Under the pieces are notes generated by a model, which saw only the letters and a list, made by a program, of their open reading frames with translations, was not told where the DNA came from and ran no database searches. DNA of 64,000 nt from Candidatus Tokpelaia sp. JSC085 (GTDB taxonomy: Bacteria; Pseudomonadota; Alphaproteobacteria; Rhizobiales; Rhizobiaceae): assembly GCA_003331005.1 (NCBI GenBank), contig QENC01000001.1:678001-742000 (forward strand). Direction: 5' to 3'. Shown one piece after another: positions 27,182 to 37,274 of this stretch (its first letter is position 1; every line of letters starts with the position of its first letter). The translations under genes were made by a program, and so were the position numbers.

Positions 27182-29665
27182 TTAATATAAGCCGCCAGCG
27201 CCGCTTTCAATAGCACGGCTTACTTGTGGCGAGACCAAGGGCACTTGTATGCCTTCCCGAAAGGATTCAGTACTCCCAATTATTTGATAAATATCGGCCG
27301 GCCCTGTACCGGGCTTGAAAGCCTCAATTATGATGTTGTCTTTGCTGGCCTCTGCATGCATACCGGTTCTTCGATCAATAGCAATTTTCATCATACTCTC
27401 TGGCATTTTGAAATCAACATTTGGCTTTCCCTTCATAGCATGTCTCATAAATTCTCCAAATATAGGGGCTGCTAGTGCGCTACCCGTACCATCAGTTCCA
27501 AGCGATTTTGGTATATCGTAACCTACGAAAACGCCTACAACCATGTCAGGTGTAAAGCCGATAAACCAAGCATCCTTGAAATCGTTTGTCGTACCAGTTT
27601 TACCAGCAATAGTTCTATTCAGATCACGAAGACGCCTTGCTGTCCCACGTTGCACCACACCTTCCATCATAGATGTGATCTGATATGCGGTCATGGGATC
27701 AAGAACCTGATCTCGCTCATCAATGAGTTCCGGCTCTGGCTGGTTATTCCACTGTTCTACATTACAGCCTGCACATCTACGCTGATCATGACGATAGATC
27801 GTGTGTCCATAACGGTTTTGAATACGATCAATCATGGATGATTGGATAGAACGACCGCCATTAGCTATTACTGCATAGGCTGTCACCAAACGCAGAACCG
27901 TTGTCTCCCCAGCACCAAGCGACATGGAAAGCATCGGCTGCATTTTGTCATAAATACCAAAACGCTCAGCGTATTCGGCAACAATCGGCATGCCAAGATC
28001 ATTTGCTAGACGTACTGTCATTAAATTCCGTGAATATTCAATCCCGTTACGCAATGTCGCAGGTCCAGCAAATGTGTTGCTATAATTCCTCGGTTGCCAA
28101 ATACCTCGTGATCCTTGGTCGATCTCAAGAGGGCCATCAAGCACAACCGATGCTGGTGTATAACCGTTATCCAATGCAGCAGCATAGACAAATGGTTTAA
28201 AGGCAGATCCCGGCTGGCGATAAGCTTGTGTCGCACGATTAAACTCGGACTGTAAATAGGAAAAACCCCCAATCATAGCTAGAACCCGACCTGTTACAGG
28301 GTCCATAATCACCATTGCTCCCTGGACCTTCGGTATTTGCCGTAAATGATAAGAATTTTTTTTATTTTTTTTTGCTTCCACAAGGATCACATCTCCAACC
28401 TGCAGAACTTGTGCTGGATTTGTAGCAGTTGAGTGACGGCCTTGTTCATCAACCATATGTAGTGCCCATTTCATATCTTGTATGGTAATAAAACCTGTTT
28501 CTCGTTCTTTAGAGACAGTGCCTGATAATTCATTTCGCGGTTTCAAACCAATTTTTACGCCATTTTTCGTGTTTTTTAGGACAACGGCGATCTTCCATGC
28601 TGGTATGTCTAAAAATACCTTAACTCTTGATAAAGACTCTCCCCAATCTCCAAGAATATTGTCAATATGTTCATAAGCGCCTCGCCAACCGTGGTTCTGA
28701 TCGAACTGGACAAGCCCATTATGCAAAGCGGACTGTGCTATCGCCTGTAGATGTGGATGTAGCGTTGTCCGCACAGAAAGGCCTTCTTGATATAGAGCAT
28801 TGGCACCATAGTGTGCAATCAACTGTCGACGCACTTCTTCGGTAAAATAGCTAGACGCAAAAATGTGAGACTCATCACTGCGTAATATCACACCAAGTGG
28901 CTTGTTTTTTACAGTTCTCCCATGTTCTTTTGAGATATAGCCATTTTCGACCATCCGGTCGATAACCCAGTTACGCCGTGCAACCGCCCTATCTCTGTTT
29001 TTTAAAGGATCGTAATTGCCCGGTCCCTTTGGTAAAGCTGCGAGATAGGCGATCTGTTCAAGGGTTAATTCATTCACTGATTTATTGAAATAGGTTAAGG
29101 CAGCAGCAGCAATACCATATGCTCCGCGCCCAAGATAAATCTCATTTAAATAGAGCTCAAGAATATGATTCTTAGAATAAGCTTTTTCAATGCGCAACGA
29201 CAAAATAGCTTCTTTTATTTTCCGTTGCAGTGTTGCATCCGATGTTAATAGAAAATTCTTTGCAACCTGCTGGGTTATGGTTGATGCTCCTTCCAGTCGA
29301 CGACCAGACCTGATATTTCTTATATTCTTGATAAGAGCTCGCGCAAATCCTTCTAGATCAAGGCCAAAATGAGCATAAAAATTCTTGTCTTCAGCGGAAA
29401 TGTACGCAGCCTTTATCTGATCTGGTACAGACTGTATTGGCAAATACAGTCTCCGCTTAGATGCAAACTCTCCCATCAAGGATCCATCAGCAGCATGAAT
29501 CCGCGTCATAACCGGTGGCTCATACTTTTCCAAAACCTCATAATTCGGAAGATCTTTTACAACACTGCTGAGATAAACCATCATCACACACAGACTGATC
29601 ACAAGGAAAACACATCCGATTGTGAAGACACCACTAAAAAACTTTATTATCTTAACCGACATCAT
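27182..29665 (-). CDS. mrcA: Penicillin-binding protein 1A (bifunctional transglycosylase/transpeptidase)
   Basis: An 827-residue class A PBP. After one N-terminal membrane anchor (about residues 10-32) comes the GT51 domain, with EDKNFYAHFGLD, the GASTITQQVAKN block and ELYLNEIYLGRGAYGIAAAA. An OB-like insert follows, then the transpeptidase domain with SAFK (active serine), YSRN and KTGTTND. It polymerises and crosslinks peptidoglycan in the periplasm. Start ATG 29665 has a GAGGAAA ribosome binding site. It lies downstream of amiC (44-bp gap) in the same direction; amiC-mrcA with rne divergent and prfB nearby is the classic Rhizobiales cluster. Confidence 0.96.
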   Translation of the reverse strand: MMSVKIIKFFSGVFTIGCVFLVISLCVMMVYLSSVVKDLPNYEVLEKYEPPVMTRIHAADGSLMGEFASKRRLYLPIQSVPDQIKAAYISAEDKNFYAHFGLDLEGFARALIKNIRNIRSGRRLEGASTITQQVAKNFLLTSDATLQRKIKEAILSLRIEKAYSKNHILELYLNEIYLGRGAYGIAAAALTYFNKSVNELTLEQIAYLAALPKGPGNYDPLKNRDRAVARRNWVIDRMVENGYISKEHGRTVKNKPLGVILRSDESHIFASSYFTEEVRRQLIAHYGANALYQEGLSVRTTLHPHLQAIAQSALHNGLVQFDQNHGWRGAYEHIDNILGDWGESLSRVKVFLDIPAWKIAVVLKNTKNGVKIGLKPRNELSGTVSKERETGFITIQDMKWALHMVDEQGRHSTATNPAQVLQVGDVILVEAKKNKKNSYHLRQIPKVQGAMVIMDPVTGRVLAMIGGFSYLQSEFNRATQAYRQPGSAFKPFVYAAALDNGYTPASVVLDGPLEIDQGSRGIWQPRNYSNTFAGPATLRNGIEYSRNLMTVRLANDLGMPIVAEYAERFGIYDKMQPMLSMSLGAGETTVLRLVTAYAVIANGGRSIQSSMIDRIQNRYGHTIYRHDQRRCAGCNVEQWNNQPEPELIDERDQVLDPMTAYQITSMMEGVVQRGTARRLRDLNRTIAGKTGTTNDFKDAWFIGFTPDMVVGVFVGYDIPKSLGTDGTGSALAAPIFGEFMRHAMKGKPNVDFKMPESMMKIAIDRRTGMHAEASKDNIIIEAFKPGTGPADIYQIIGSTESFREGIQVPLVSPQVSRAIESGAGGLY

Positions 29666-29708
29666 TTTTTCCTCAGCCTGCCAAGATCTTAACCTTTATA
29701 AGAACTAG

Positions 29709-30962
29709 CTATCTAGCTATACACATATACAAGCCATCACAGTCGAGAAAGCTTGTTTTTTTCCACATATGCATATCAGCGTGACCACGTATTGATTCAG
29801 CAATCAGTACAGCTATTTTTTTCTGCCACTGTGGATCAGATATCTTTTTTTCATCCTCGGCATTGGAAAGGTATCCTAACTCAATCAGTATAGAAGGAAT
29901 ATCAGGATTCTGCAAAACACGAAATCCTGCATATCTGTGTGGATTTTTAATAAGATGAACATTGCCTTTTTTTAGGGAATCAATGATCCGAGTAGCTAAA
30001 TCAATAGAAAAGGCCTGTGTTTCTCGCATTGCCAAATCAATAAGAATATCTGTTATCTCTGAAAAATCAGAGATGGAAGAAAAATCCTTGAGCAAGGCTG
30101 CCTTTTTGTTTTCATATTCTGCCAATTCCTCAAGGGTATCGGATGATTTCTCAGATAAAGTATACACTGTGACACCACGTAAGCTATCAACATTGATATG
30201 ATCAGCATGGATAGAAATAAAAAGATCAGCTTCATAGTGGCGTGCGATCATTATACGTTCATTGAGGCGTAAAAACATATCGTTATCACGTGTCAACAAA
30301 GCATGAATATTCGGCTCTCTCTGCAACAGATCACGTAATACTTTTGCGAAGGCAAGCGTAACCTCTTTTTCCAGTATACCACTGACACCTATGGCCCCGC
30401 TGTCAAAATCACCGTGACCGGCATCAATCACTACTGTGAACAACCGGTTTTTCAACTGGTTCTTCTGTATTTTATCACCCCTTTTTTTCGCTGAATCGCG
30501 TTGCGATTGCTGCTTCTGAATTACCCTTTGAAATTCCATCTCAGAGACACTGACAAGATCAATGACCAACTGCCAGATCTGATTTTGCACTAGTTCCGCG
30601 GTAATGTGTTCTAATTTAAATCCAGATGTTGCATTGAAAATCATGCGTGAATATCCATCACTCATCATGCTATAGCGTACATCTTCTAAAAAGCCGTGAA
30701 GCCTTATTTTTTCTTGCTGCACAGTAAACTTTGCAGCTCTCAGGTTAATGATTAGCCTGGCTGGGTTAGCGAGCAATATTATCTTATAATCCGGATTTTC
30801 ATTGAAAAGTGCGATCACCTGGACGTGATGCATGTCACCAGCTGTACGTAGTCTTAGAAGCTCTAATGTTTTTAATTCAGCAGCATAAGATGAGCAAACT
30901 GCAAATAGCACAGCCGAGCAAAACATTATTGTCTGTAGGCGTTTGAAAAAGATAAAAAGCAT
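29709..30962 (-). CDS. amiC: N-acetylmuramoyl-L-alanine amidase (AmiC-like)
   Basis: A 417-residue periplasmic hydrolase with signal peptide (MLFIFFKRLQTIMFCSAVLFAVCSSYAA). Residues about 30-140 form an AMIN-type targeting domain. Residues 170-400 are Amidase_3, with zinc ligands in VIDAGHGDFDSGAIG, the catalytic Glu following 'GILEKEVTL', FISIHADH and ILIELGYLSNAED. It cleaves the amide between MurNAc and L-Ala during septum splitting. The C-terminal tail (WKKTSFLDCDGLYMCIAR) is not typical. It is divergent from rne and upstream of mrcA. Confidence 0.94.
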   Translation of the reverse strand: MLFIFFKRLQTIMFCSAVLFAVCSSYAAELKTLELLRLRTAGDMHHVQVIALFNENPDYKIILLANPARLIINLRAAKFTVQQEKIRLHGFLEDVRYSMMSDGYSRMIFNATSGFKLEHITAELVQNQIWQLVIDLVSVSEMEFQRVIQKQQSQRDSAKKRGDKIQKNQLKNRLFTVVIDAGHGDFDSGAIGVSGILEKEVTLAFAKVLRDLLQREPNIHALLTRDNDMFLRLNERIMIARHYEADLFISIHADHINVDSLRGVTVYTLSEKSSDTLEELAEYENKKAALLKDFSSISDFSEITDILIDLAMRETQAFSIDLATRIIDSLKKGNVHLIKNPHRYAGFRVLQNPDIPSILIELGYLSNAEDEKKISDPQWQKKIAVLIAESIRGHADMHMWKKTSFLDCDGLYMCIAR

Positions 30963-31369
30963 GAAATTTCCTGCCTGACTGTCTCCCCGACACCATCAAA
31001 ATTCAGACATTGCTATCCCCTGTGTCTAGATGTATCCTTAATCCTTTACAAGCTATAGAAATATTCTTTGTACTATCTTATCTATAAAGTCCCATTACCG
31101 TGTGGTGTGAAAGTTCGTCGATCCGGTCCCGGATCTTTGTTCAAACAATATTCTTGATTCTTGCCCGGAGCCTATTTATATGCTTCTTTTAAGACACCTG
31201 AGGATTGCTGGAAGTGCAAATACTCTTGCTGCAACATGGCAATGGGATTTTTCTTGTTGCTTTTCGGTACGGGCAAAGCTTCCCATTATTGGCAGACAGA
31301 TACAAGCTCGCGTCCTTTCAGGATTTGCGATGCGTTCTATAGAGCATGTCGCCATTAGGATTGTGCAGA
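30963..31369. other. 407-bp divergent spacer amiC / rne, probable rne 5' leader
   Basis: The spacer is long and partly GC-richer near rne. It contains a perfect hairpin GATCCG-GTCC-CGGATC at 31120-31135. Long structured rne leaders mediate autoregulation in enterobacteria; whether this one does is unknown. No coding sequence is supported before ATG 31370. Confidence 0.45.
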
Positions 31370-34012
31370 ATGTCAAACAAAATGCTTATCGATGCTTCCC
31401 ATCAAGAGGAAACTCGCGTTGTTGTTACACGTGATAACCGTGTTGAAGAGTTTGATTTTGAATCGGAACATAAAAAACAGTTGAAAGGCAATATTTATCT
31501 TGCCAAAATCACTCGGGTTGAACCTTCATTACAGGCCGCGTTTGTTGAATACGGAGGCAACCGGCACGGTTTTCTGGCTTTTTCCGAAATTCATCCTGAC
31601 TACTACCAGATTCCCGTTGCCGATCGTCTCGCACTTCTTGAAGCTGAGGAACAAGCTGTCATACAGGAAGATGAAAATAGTGATACCACTACCCTCATAG
31701 CGGAAACAGAGAAGCAATTGCTTAGTACACTCAATCAACAAAGAATTGAAAGCGGAGCCTGTAAAAACAGAAAGACAATAGCCATTGGACCTGCAGATCT
31801 AACCGATCTGGTCTCAGAACCTGCTACTGGCAATGATCATAGGAATTGTCTGACCTTTGATATGGTAGACGGAGAGGAAATGATCGAATTTGTCGGAGCC
31901 GGAGATGTACTGGAAGATATTCCCATCCTCCGTGTGACGCGACGTCATTATCGCATTCAAGAGGTTATAAAACGTCGGCAGATTTTGCTTGTACAAGTCA
32001 TCAAAGAAGAGCGTGGTAATAAAGGGGTAGCACTTACAACTTATTTGTCTTTGGCCGGACGCTATTCTGTGCTGATGCCAAATACAGCGCGTGGCGGCGG
32101 TATCTCTCGGAAAATAACCAATACAGGGGATCGTAAACGTCTCAGAGAGATTGTCAAGGACCTTGCTGTTCCTAAAGGTATGGGTGTTATCCTGCGTACA
32201 GCAGGTGCGAATAGGACAAAAGCGGAAGTGAAACGTGATTATGAATATCTTATGCGACTTTGGGAAAGTGTACGTAATCTTACGCTCAGATCCATTGCAC
32301 CTGTGCTTGTCTATGAAGAAGGTAGTCTTATCAAGCGCTCAATCCGCGATCTTTACAACAAGGATATTGATCAAATTCTTGTTGCTGGTGATAAAGGTTA
32401 TCGTGAAGCCAAGGATTTTATGCGTATGCTGATTCCAAGTCATGCTAAAGTTGTGCAACCTTACCGTGATACGCTGCCAATTTTTGCATACAACGGTATT
32501 GAGGCTCAACTGGACCGTATGCTGCAGCCAGAAGTCAGTCTACAATCAGGTGGATATTTAATTATTAACCAGACAGAAGCACTGGTTGCTGTTGACGTTA
32601 ATTCAGGGCGTTCGACAAAAGAACATTCAATTGAAGAGACCGCAACGCGTACTAATCTTGAAGCTGCTGAAGAAATTGCCCGGCAACTACGTTTACGCGA
32701 TCTTGCTGGACTGATCGTCATTGATTTCATTGATATGCTGGAAAAGCGGAATGTTCGTGCTGTTGAACAAAGACTCAAAGAGTGTTTGAAGGAAGACCGT
32801 GCTCGTATTCAGGTTGGCCGCATATCACATTTTGGTTTGATGGAAATGAGCAGGCAGCGGATCCGGACCTCTGTATTGGAAAGTACAACACAGCCCTGTC
32901 TGCATTGTTCGGGCACTGGTTATATTCGGTCCGAGTCGTCCGTTGCGCTTCATGCAATCCGTTCCATTGAAGAATATCTTCAGCATAACAATACTCACAA
33001 TATTATTGTGCAGACACCTGTCAGGACGGCACTGTACGTGCTAAACAATAAACGCAAGGCTCTTGCTAATCTTGAAGAAAGATTTGGCTTGACCATTGAT
33101 ATTAAAGCGGATGATACAATTGGAAGTGAGCATCTGGTTATTTCTAAGGGATCTGTCACACGAAAGACATCTATAAACGATAGCCTACCTTTATCAAAAG
33201 AAAAATCTCTGTCTGAAAAAACAGTGAATCTTATAGAAGAGCCAACAGCACAGATTCTGGAAAAAACTCATGAACAGCATTGTCATGGACATAGGGGAGA
33301 GGGCGTTCATGAAAATGTGGAAAGGCCGCCAGAGGAAAAAAAGGATAAGATTCATATATTGAATCGGCCGCATGGTGAAGAGGATCGAAGACGGCGGCGG
33401 CGGCGTGGGAGACGGGGTGGACGGCGTAATCATGATAATATAGTCCTTAGCGAGATTGACCAGAAGTCTGCAGAATTAGCAGACTTATCTACGGCAGAAA
33501 GCAGTAAAAACCCAGATATCATTCTTGTGGAAAAAGAACCCGGGGTTTCTGCTGCAAAACAGCAGATAGTTAGTCAAGCCAAGAAGGAAGATAAGGAAAA
33601 CAAGCCTGCAGCTCTTGAAGAAGCAGCTCAACGGAACAAGAAGCAGGAACAAAGAACAAAAAACACACCGAAAAAAACTATCACTTTGGAAATGATTATG
33701 CCCATGACTGAAGAACAGGAGATTCAAGAACAAGTACCTCCTCATGATAGGAAAAAAACAACTGTGGATGAAAATGATCTAAGGGTAGCTACAAGTACTG
33801 TTAAGCAATCAGCGGAAAAAACGTGTATATTAAGCAGGAAGGACACGATATTTGATGAAGTCAAAACACAATCTGACAGCAAGGAGTTCGTGGACCTTTC
33901 AGGTTCTTCTTTAGGACAGGCTTCTGTGACGTCTCTAACAGAGAATACAGCTAAAGAAACTGGGAAAGCAGAAAAACGGGCTGGATGGTGGCAACGTAAG
34001 GGTTTTTTTTGA
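31370..34012 (+). CDS. rne: Ribonuclease E
   Basis: Starting at ATG 31370 (MSNKMLIDASHQEETRVVV), the protein has 880 residues. The N-terminal catalytic half has the S1 domain (GNIYLAKITRVEPSLQAAFVEYG) with an insert, 5'-sensor and DNase I-like regions, metal-binding aspartates in VAVDVNSGR and IVIDFIDM, and the Zn-link CLHCSGTGY. The C-terminal 250 residues are a charged, disordered scaffold with an arginine-rich RRRRRRGRRGGRR patch for RNA or partner binding. They end in the alphaproteobacterial terminal motif GWWQRKGFF. RNase E starts mRNA decay and processes rRNA/tRNA as the degradosome core. Confidence 0.96.
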   Translation: MSNKMLIDASHQEETRVVVTRDNRVEEFDFESEHKKQLKGNIYLAKITRVEPSLQAAFVEYGGNRHGFLAFSEIHPDYYQIPVADRLALLEAEEQAVIQEDENSDTTTLIAETEKQLLSTLNQQRIESGACKNRKTIAIGPADLTDLVSEPATGNDHRNCLTFDMVDGEEMIEFVGAGDVLEDIPILRVTRRHYRIQEVIKRRQILLVQVIKEERGNKGVALTTYLSLAGRYSVLMPNTARGGGISRKITNTGDRKRLREIVKDLAVPKGMGVILRTAGANRTKAEVKRDYEYLMRLWESVRNLTLRSIAPVLVYEEGSLIKRSIRDLYNKDIDQILVAGDKGYREAKDFMRMLIPSHAKVVQPYRDTLPIFAYNGIEAQLDRMLQPEVSLQSGGYLIINQTEALVAVDVNSGRSTKEHSIEETATRTNLEAAEEIARQLRLRDLAGLIVIDFIDMLEKRNVRAVEQRLKECLKEDRARIQVGRISHFGLMEMSRQRIRTSVLESTTQPCLHCSGTGYIRSESSVALHAIRSIEEYLQHNNTHNIIVQTPVRTALYVLNNKRKALANLEERFGLTIDIKADDTIGSEHLVISKGSVTRKTSINDSLPLSKEKSLSEKTVNLIEEPTAQILEKTHEQHCHGHRGEGVHENVERPPEEKKDKIHILNRPHGEEDRRRRRRRGRRGGRRNHDNIVLSEIDQKSAELADLSTAESSKNPDIILVEKEPGVSAAKQQIVSQAKKEDKENKPAALEEAAQRNKKQEQRTKNTPKKTITLEMIMPMTEEQEIQEQVPPHDRKKTTVDENDLRVATSTVKQSAEKTCILSRKDTIFDEVKTQSDSKEFVDLSGSSLGQASVTSLTENTAKETGKAEKRAGWWQRKGFF

Positions 34013-34545
34013 TTCGAGTAATTTATTAATATGTTTGAGGAATACCGCATGACAGTGTTATGATTATCGTTTTTTCTCGCATCCCTATGCTCTGTTATTA
34101 ATTCTGAATTTCATTCTCTGTACTTTGCCGTGTTCCAAACGTTTTCAAGAATATCTTTCAAGTAAAAAAAGTGCTCATGAATATGTAGCGACATTGGAAA
34201 AATTGGAAAAAGAAGTATAAAGCCACGCAAAAGCTGTACTGTATTGAATACGGTGACATGTATGATGCAATCGCGGGATTGGTTGATGTCTATCCTAACC
34301 ACACAGCAGCACGATGTTTATGTTTCTTACCGATAGATAAGAGATAATGTGGCAATAAAGAGCCATCCTCTCTGATCTCACTGACAGGAAGGACTGTTTC
34401 TCTTCGTCTGTGCGATGAAAAAAACTATCCTACTCCTGTAGCATGGCTTTACAAGGTATATAAAAATGCGGTGAAAATTGATCTATCCTTATCCAGTTTC
34501 CTATTACTGTCTTCTTTCAGACTTCAGCCTATTCTTTCGAGTGAT
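34013..34545. other. 533-bp spacer between rne and prfB, possible gene remnant
   Basis: No intact gene. On the plus strand at about 34200-34330 a short frame reads KYKATQKLYCIEYGDMYDAI then AGLVDVYPNHTAAR before a stop. This resembles a TPR unit such as those in the M48 peptidase gene that often neighbours this cluster in Rhizobiales. It is too short and isolated to assign. The rest is AT-rich. Confidence 0.25.
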
Positions 34546-35668
34546 TTAGGAAATAATGGTTTTATCTTTACCGTAGACACGCTGTGCCAAAGCAACTTTA
34601 ATAAAACCGTCAAGATTGCCGTTCAGTACATCCTGTGGATTGGTATTTTCCATGCCTGTGCGCAGATCCTTTACAAGCCTATAAGGTTGCAACACATAAG
34701 AGCGAATCTGATGCCCCCAGCCAATATCAGTTTTCAAAGACTTGACAGCATTTGCTGTCTCTTCGCGTTTTTTCAATTCTTCTTCATAAAGACGGGAACG
34801 CAACATTGACCATGCAGCAGCACGATTCTTATGCTGTGAGCGCTCAGCTTGACACTGGACAACAATCCCTGTAGAAATATGTGTAATACGAACTGCTGAA
34901 TCCGTTGTGTTCACATGCTGTCCTCCCGCACCTGATGCCCGATAGGTATCAATGCGCACGTCTGATTCTGAGACATTGACCTCAATATTGTCGTCAATGA
35001 CTGGATAAACCCAAATACTGGCAAACGAAGTATGCCGTCGGGCATTTGAATCATACGGTGAAATGCGGACAAGGCGATGCACACCCGATTCCGTCTTGAG
35101 CATACCATAGGAATGGTAACCCTTGACACGAATCGTAGCCGACTTGATGCCGACTTCCTCCCCAGCATGTACCTCCATAATCTCAACATCTATGGCATGT
35201 TGCTCCGCCCATCGGGTATACATGCGCAGCAGCATACATGCCCAGTCTTGACTCTCGGTTCCACCAGCGCCGGCATGTACTTCCAAATACGCATCATTGG
35301 CATCAACTTCACCCGAAAGAAGCGTAGCAATCTGCCATCTTTCAATATCATTTTGCAGCTCATACATGAGCTTCTCGGCATCCGCTACAATAGAAGCATC
35401 ATTCGCTTTTTCACCTAATGCGATAAGTTCAACGGAATCATCTAGTGTACGTGTAAGTTGGTTTATACCAGAAATGGCTTCCTCAAGATGCTGGTGCTCA
35501 CGCATTAAATTCTGTGCCTGCTGTGGATCATTCCACAGATCTGAATCCTCTATACAGCGGTTAAGATGCTCCAGTCTCTTCAATGATTGATCCCAACCGA
35601 AGACGCCTCCTCAGCAGGCCGATGGCCTGCCTGATTTCATTAGCCAAGGCTTCAATTTCAGAACGCAT
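34546..35668 (-). CDS. prfB: Peptide chain release factor 2, needs a +1 frameshift (altered slip site)
   Basis: RF2 recognises UGA/UAA. The reading starts at ATG 35668 (MRSEIEALANEIRQAIGLLRRRL, 23 codons) and the rest (GWDQSLKRLEHLNR... to 34546) lies in the +1 frame, about 373 residues in total. The tripeptide anticodon region SPYDSNARRHTSF and the GGQ loop (ASGAGGQHVNTTDSAVR) are intact. The known prfB recoding site has an SD-like hexamer, three bases, then CTT UGA. Here AGGAGG-CGT-CTT is present at the right spacing, but the stop is replaced by CGG, and frame 0 runs 13 codons further to TAA (35563-35561). Many genes here end in TGA, so RF2 must be needed. Either recoding without a stop or a sequence error must explain this. 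Confidence 0.9.
35596..35611 (-). promoter_or_regulatory. Degenerate prfB programmed-frameshift site
   Basis: On the minus strand: AGGAGG (35611-35606), CGT (35605-35603), CTT slip codon (35602-35600), then CGG T instead of UGA N. Skipping C35599 restores L-G-W-D-Q. Spacing of SD-like element to slip codon is exactly canonical. Confidence 0.85.
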
Positions 35669-35772
35669 GATTTCTTATCCTGTTTGAGACTTGTTCATTA
35701 CAGGACACAATATAATTATCACTGAAACGAAATGTAAGTTGAAATACAAAAGTTCAGGCTTATACTTCTTGT

Positions 35773-36558
35773 TTATTTGTCATGTAATTTCTGCAAGGCG
35801 GCTTTATAAAGCTGTGATGTAGATGCTGCAATGATATTACCACCCTTTTCTGCTTGATCACCATTCCATTGTGTAATGATGCCGCCTGCCTTTTCAATAA
35901 TCGGAATCAACGCCACAACATCGTACGGGTTCATTTCTACTTCTACGACTATATCAACAAAACCGGATGCCAACATAGAAAAAGCATAGCAATCAGTGCC
36001 AAACCGTGTCAGGCGAACAGCTTTTTCAAGACGCCTAAAAGCCGGTCCAGTTGTCCTGTCGAACAAAGAAGGTGTTGTTGAAAAGAGCGTAGCATCAGCA
36101 AGACTAACGGTATTACTTACACTTAATATCTGTAAGGAATTGTCAGCGTGCCGAAAAAAACTTCCTTTCATCGTGGCATAGAATACTTCCTGTGTAAAGG
36201 GTTGTGTCATCATACCTGCGATCGCGTGGTTATTGTGTAGAAGCCCTACCAGGGTACCCCATACCGGAATGCCGGAGATAAAGGAACGAGTGCCATCTAT
36301 TGGATCAATCATCCATAAATATTGAGAGTTCCCTCTTTTCATCCCCTCTTCTTCACCACAAATGCCATGATCAGGAAAAATTTTGGCGATATAATCACGC
36401 AACCCTTGTTCTGTTTTGATATCTGCTATGGTGACAGGATCAAATCCTGTCTCATTCTTGCTGTTAACAGCAAGAATCTTCCGGAAAAATGGCAATGATT
36501 CGCGTGCTGCAATTCTGGCGAGTTTTAAAAAAAAATCACTGTCAATGATGATGGACAT
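35773..36558 (-). CDS. hisN: Inositol-monophosphatase family protein, probable histidinol-phosphatase
   Basis: A 261-residue Mg2+-dependent phosphatase. Metal-binding motifs: GEEEG (about residue 70), WMIDPIDGTRSFISG (about 84-98) and the C-terminal EMNPYDVVALIPIIEKAGG. The form 'DPIDGT[KR]SF..G.P.WGTL' is characteristic of HisN-type histidinol phosphatases rather than SuhB, so the likely reaction is removal of phosphate from histidinol-P in histidine synthesis. IMPase activity on inositol phosphate cannot be excluded. It is upstream of prfB in the same direction, 104 bp away, as in several Rhizobiales. Confidence 0.85.
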   Translation of the reverse strand: MSIIIDSDFFLKLARIAARESLPFFRKILAVNSKNETGFDPVTIADIKTEQGLRDYIAKIFPDHGICGEEEGMKRGNSQYLWMIDPIDGTRSFISGIPVWGTLVGLLHNNHAIAGMMTQPFTQEVFYATMKGSFFRHADNSLQILSVSNTVSLADATLFSTTPSLFDRTTGPAFRRLEKAVRLTRFGTDCYAFSMLASGFVDIVVEVEMNPYDVVALIPIIEKAGGIITQWNGDQAEKGGNIIAASTSQLYKAALQKLHDK

Positions 36559-36904
36559 AGTCTTTCCTACTTTAATCCGGTATCCTTCACCGTAAAACCG
36601 TTTTCATATGCTGAGCAGCAGTCAATCTCCTAGGAAATATGAAGATATACAAGGAACATAACATGCTATTGCAAAATTGGGGAAGGGGAAAATAGAAGAG
36701 TATTATATAGCATCAAAAAATGTAGCTATATCACAATGCATGGAGCAGAAACACATAGATATATGTGGTATATATAATATAACACACAAAGAAATCTAAC
36801 ATTGATTCTCTGTCTGACGCTTTTCCCATAAAATGGCTCTCTTCAATGTCTATGATCTTTTAAGTAAAAAAGTGTAAGAACTCTATAAGAGCTTAGGTAC
36901 ATAA
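36559..36904. other. 346-bp spacer between hisN and cpdR remnant
   Basis: AT-rich divergent spacer with many TATA-like strings (for example around 36770-36785). No coding frame or RNA gene is seen. Confidence 0.45.
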
Positions 36905-37274
36905 ATGAAACGAATTCTGCTTGCAGAAGATGATGATGATCTGCGTCGCTTTCTAGCAAAAGCACTCGAAAGAGCCGGTTATAAGGTTATGGGATTAACG
37001 GTATCAGTGCCTATGAACGCCTGCAGGAAGAACCGTTTTCTCTTCTCTTGACGGATATCGTGATGCCTGAGATGGATGGGAACTTGCCCGCCGGGCAGTA
37101 GAGATTGAGCCTGATCTAAAAATCATGTTTATCACAGGCTTTGCTGCAATTGCCCTCAATTCTGATTTCAGAGATCCCAGTGATGCCCGTGTTTTATCCA
37201 AGCCTTTTCATCTCAGAGATCTCTTTAGTGAAGTCCAAACAATGCTACTTGCTGTACAAAAGCTTGATGTCTAA
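36905..37274 (+). pseudogene. cpdR: cpdR, single-domain response regulator, broken by two frameshifts
   Basis: Three pieces in different frames together match CpdR end to end. Frame A reads MKRILLAEDDDDLRRFLAKA through AGYKV. After about 36990-37000 frame B reads INGISAYERLQEEPFSLLLT then DIVMPEMDG, holding the phospho-acceptor Asp in LLTDIVMP. After about 37076-37082 frame C reads ELARRAVEIEPDLKIMFITG, then LSKPFHLRDLFSEVQ, to TAA 37274. A missing base at the first site and a 4-base loss at the second would restore about 124 codons. CpdR is the receiver-domain adaptor that primes ClpXP for cell-cycle proteolysis downstream of CckA-ChpT. As sequenced, no functional protein is made. Confidence 0.88.
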
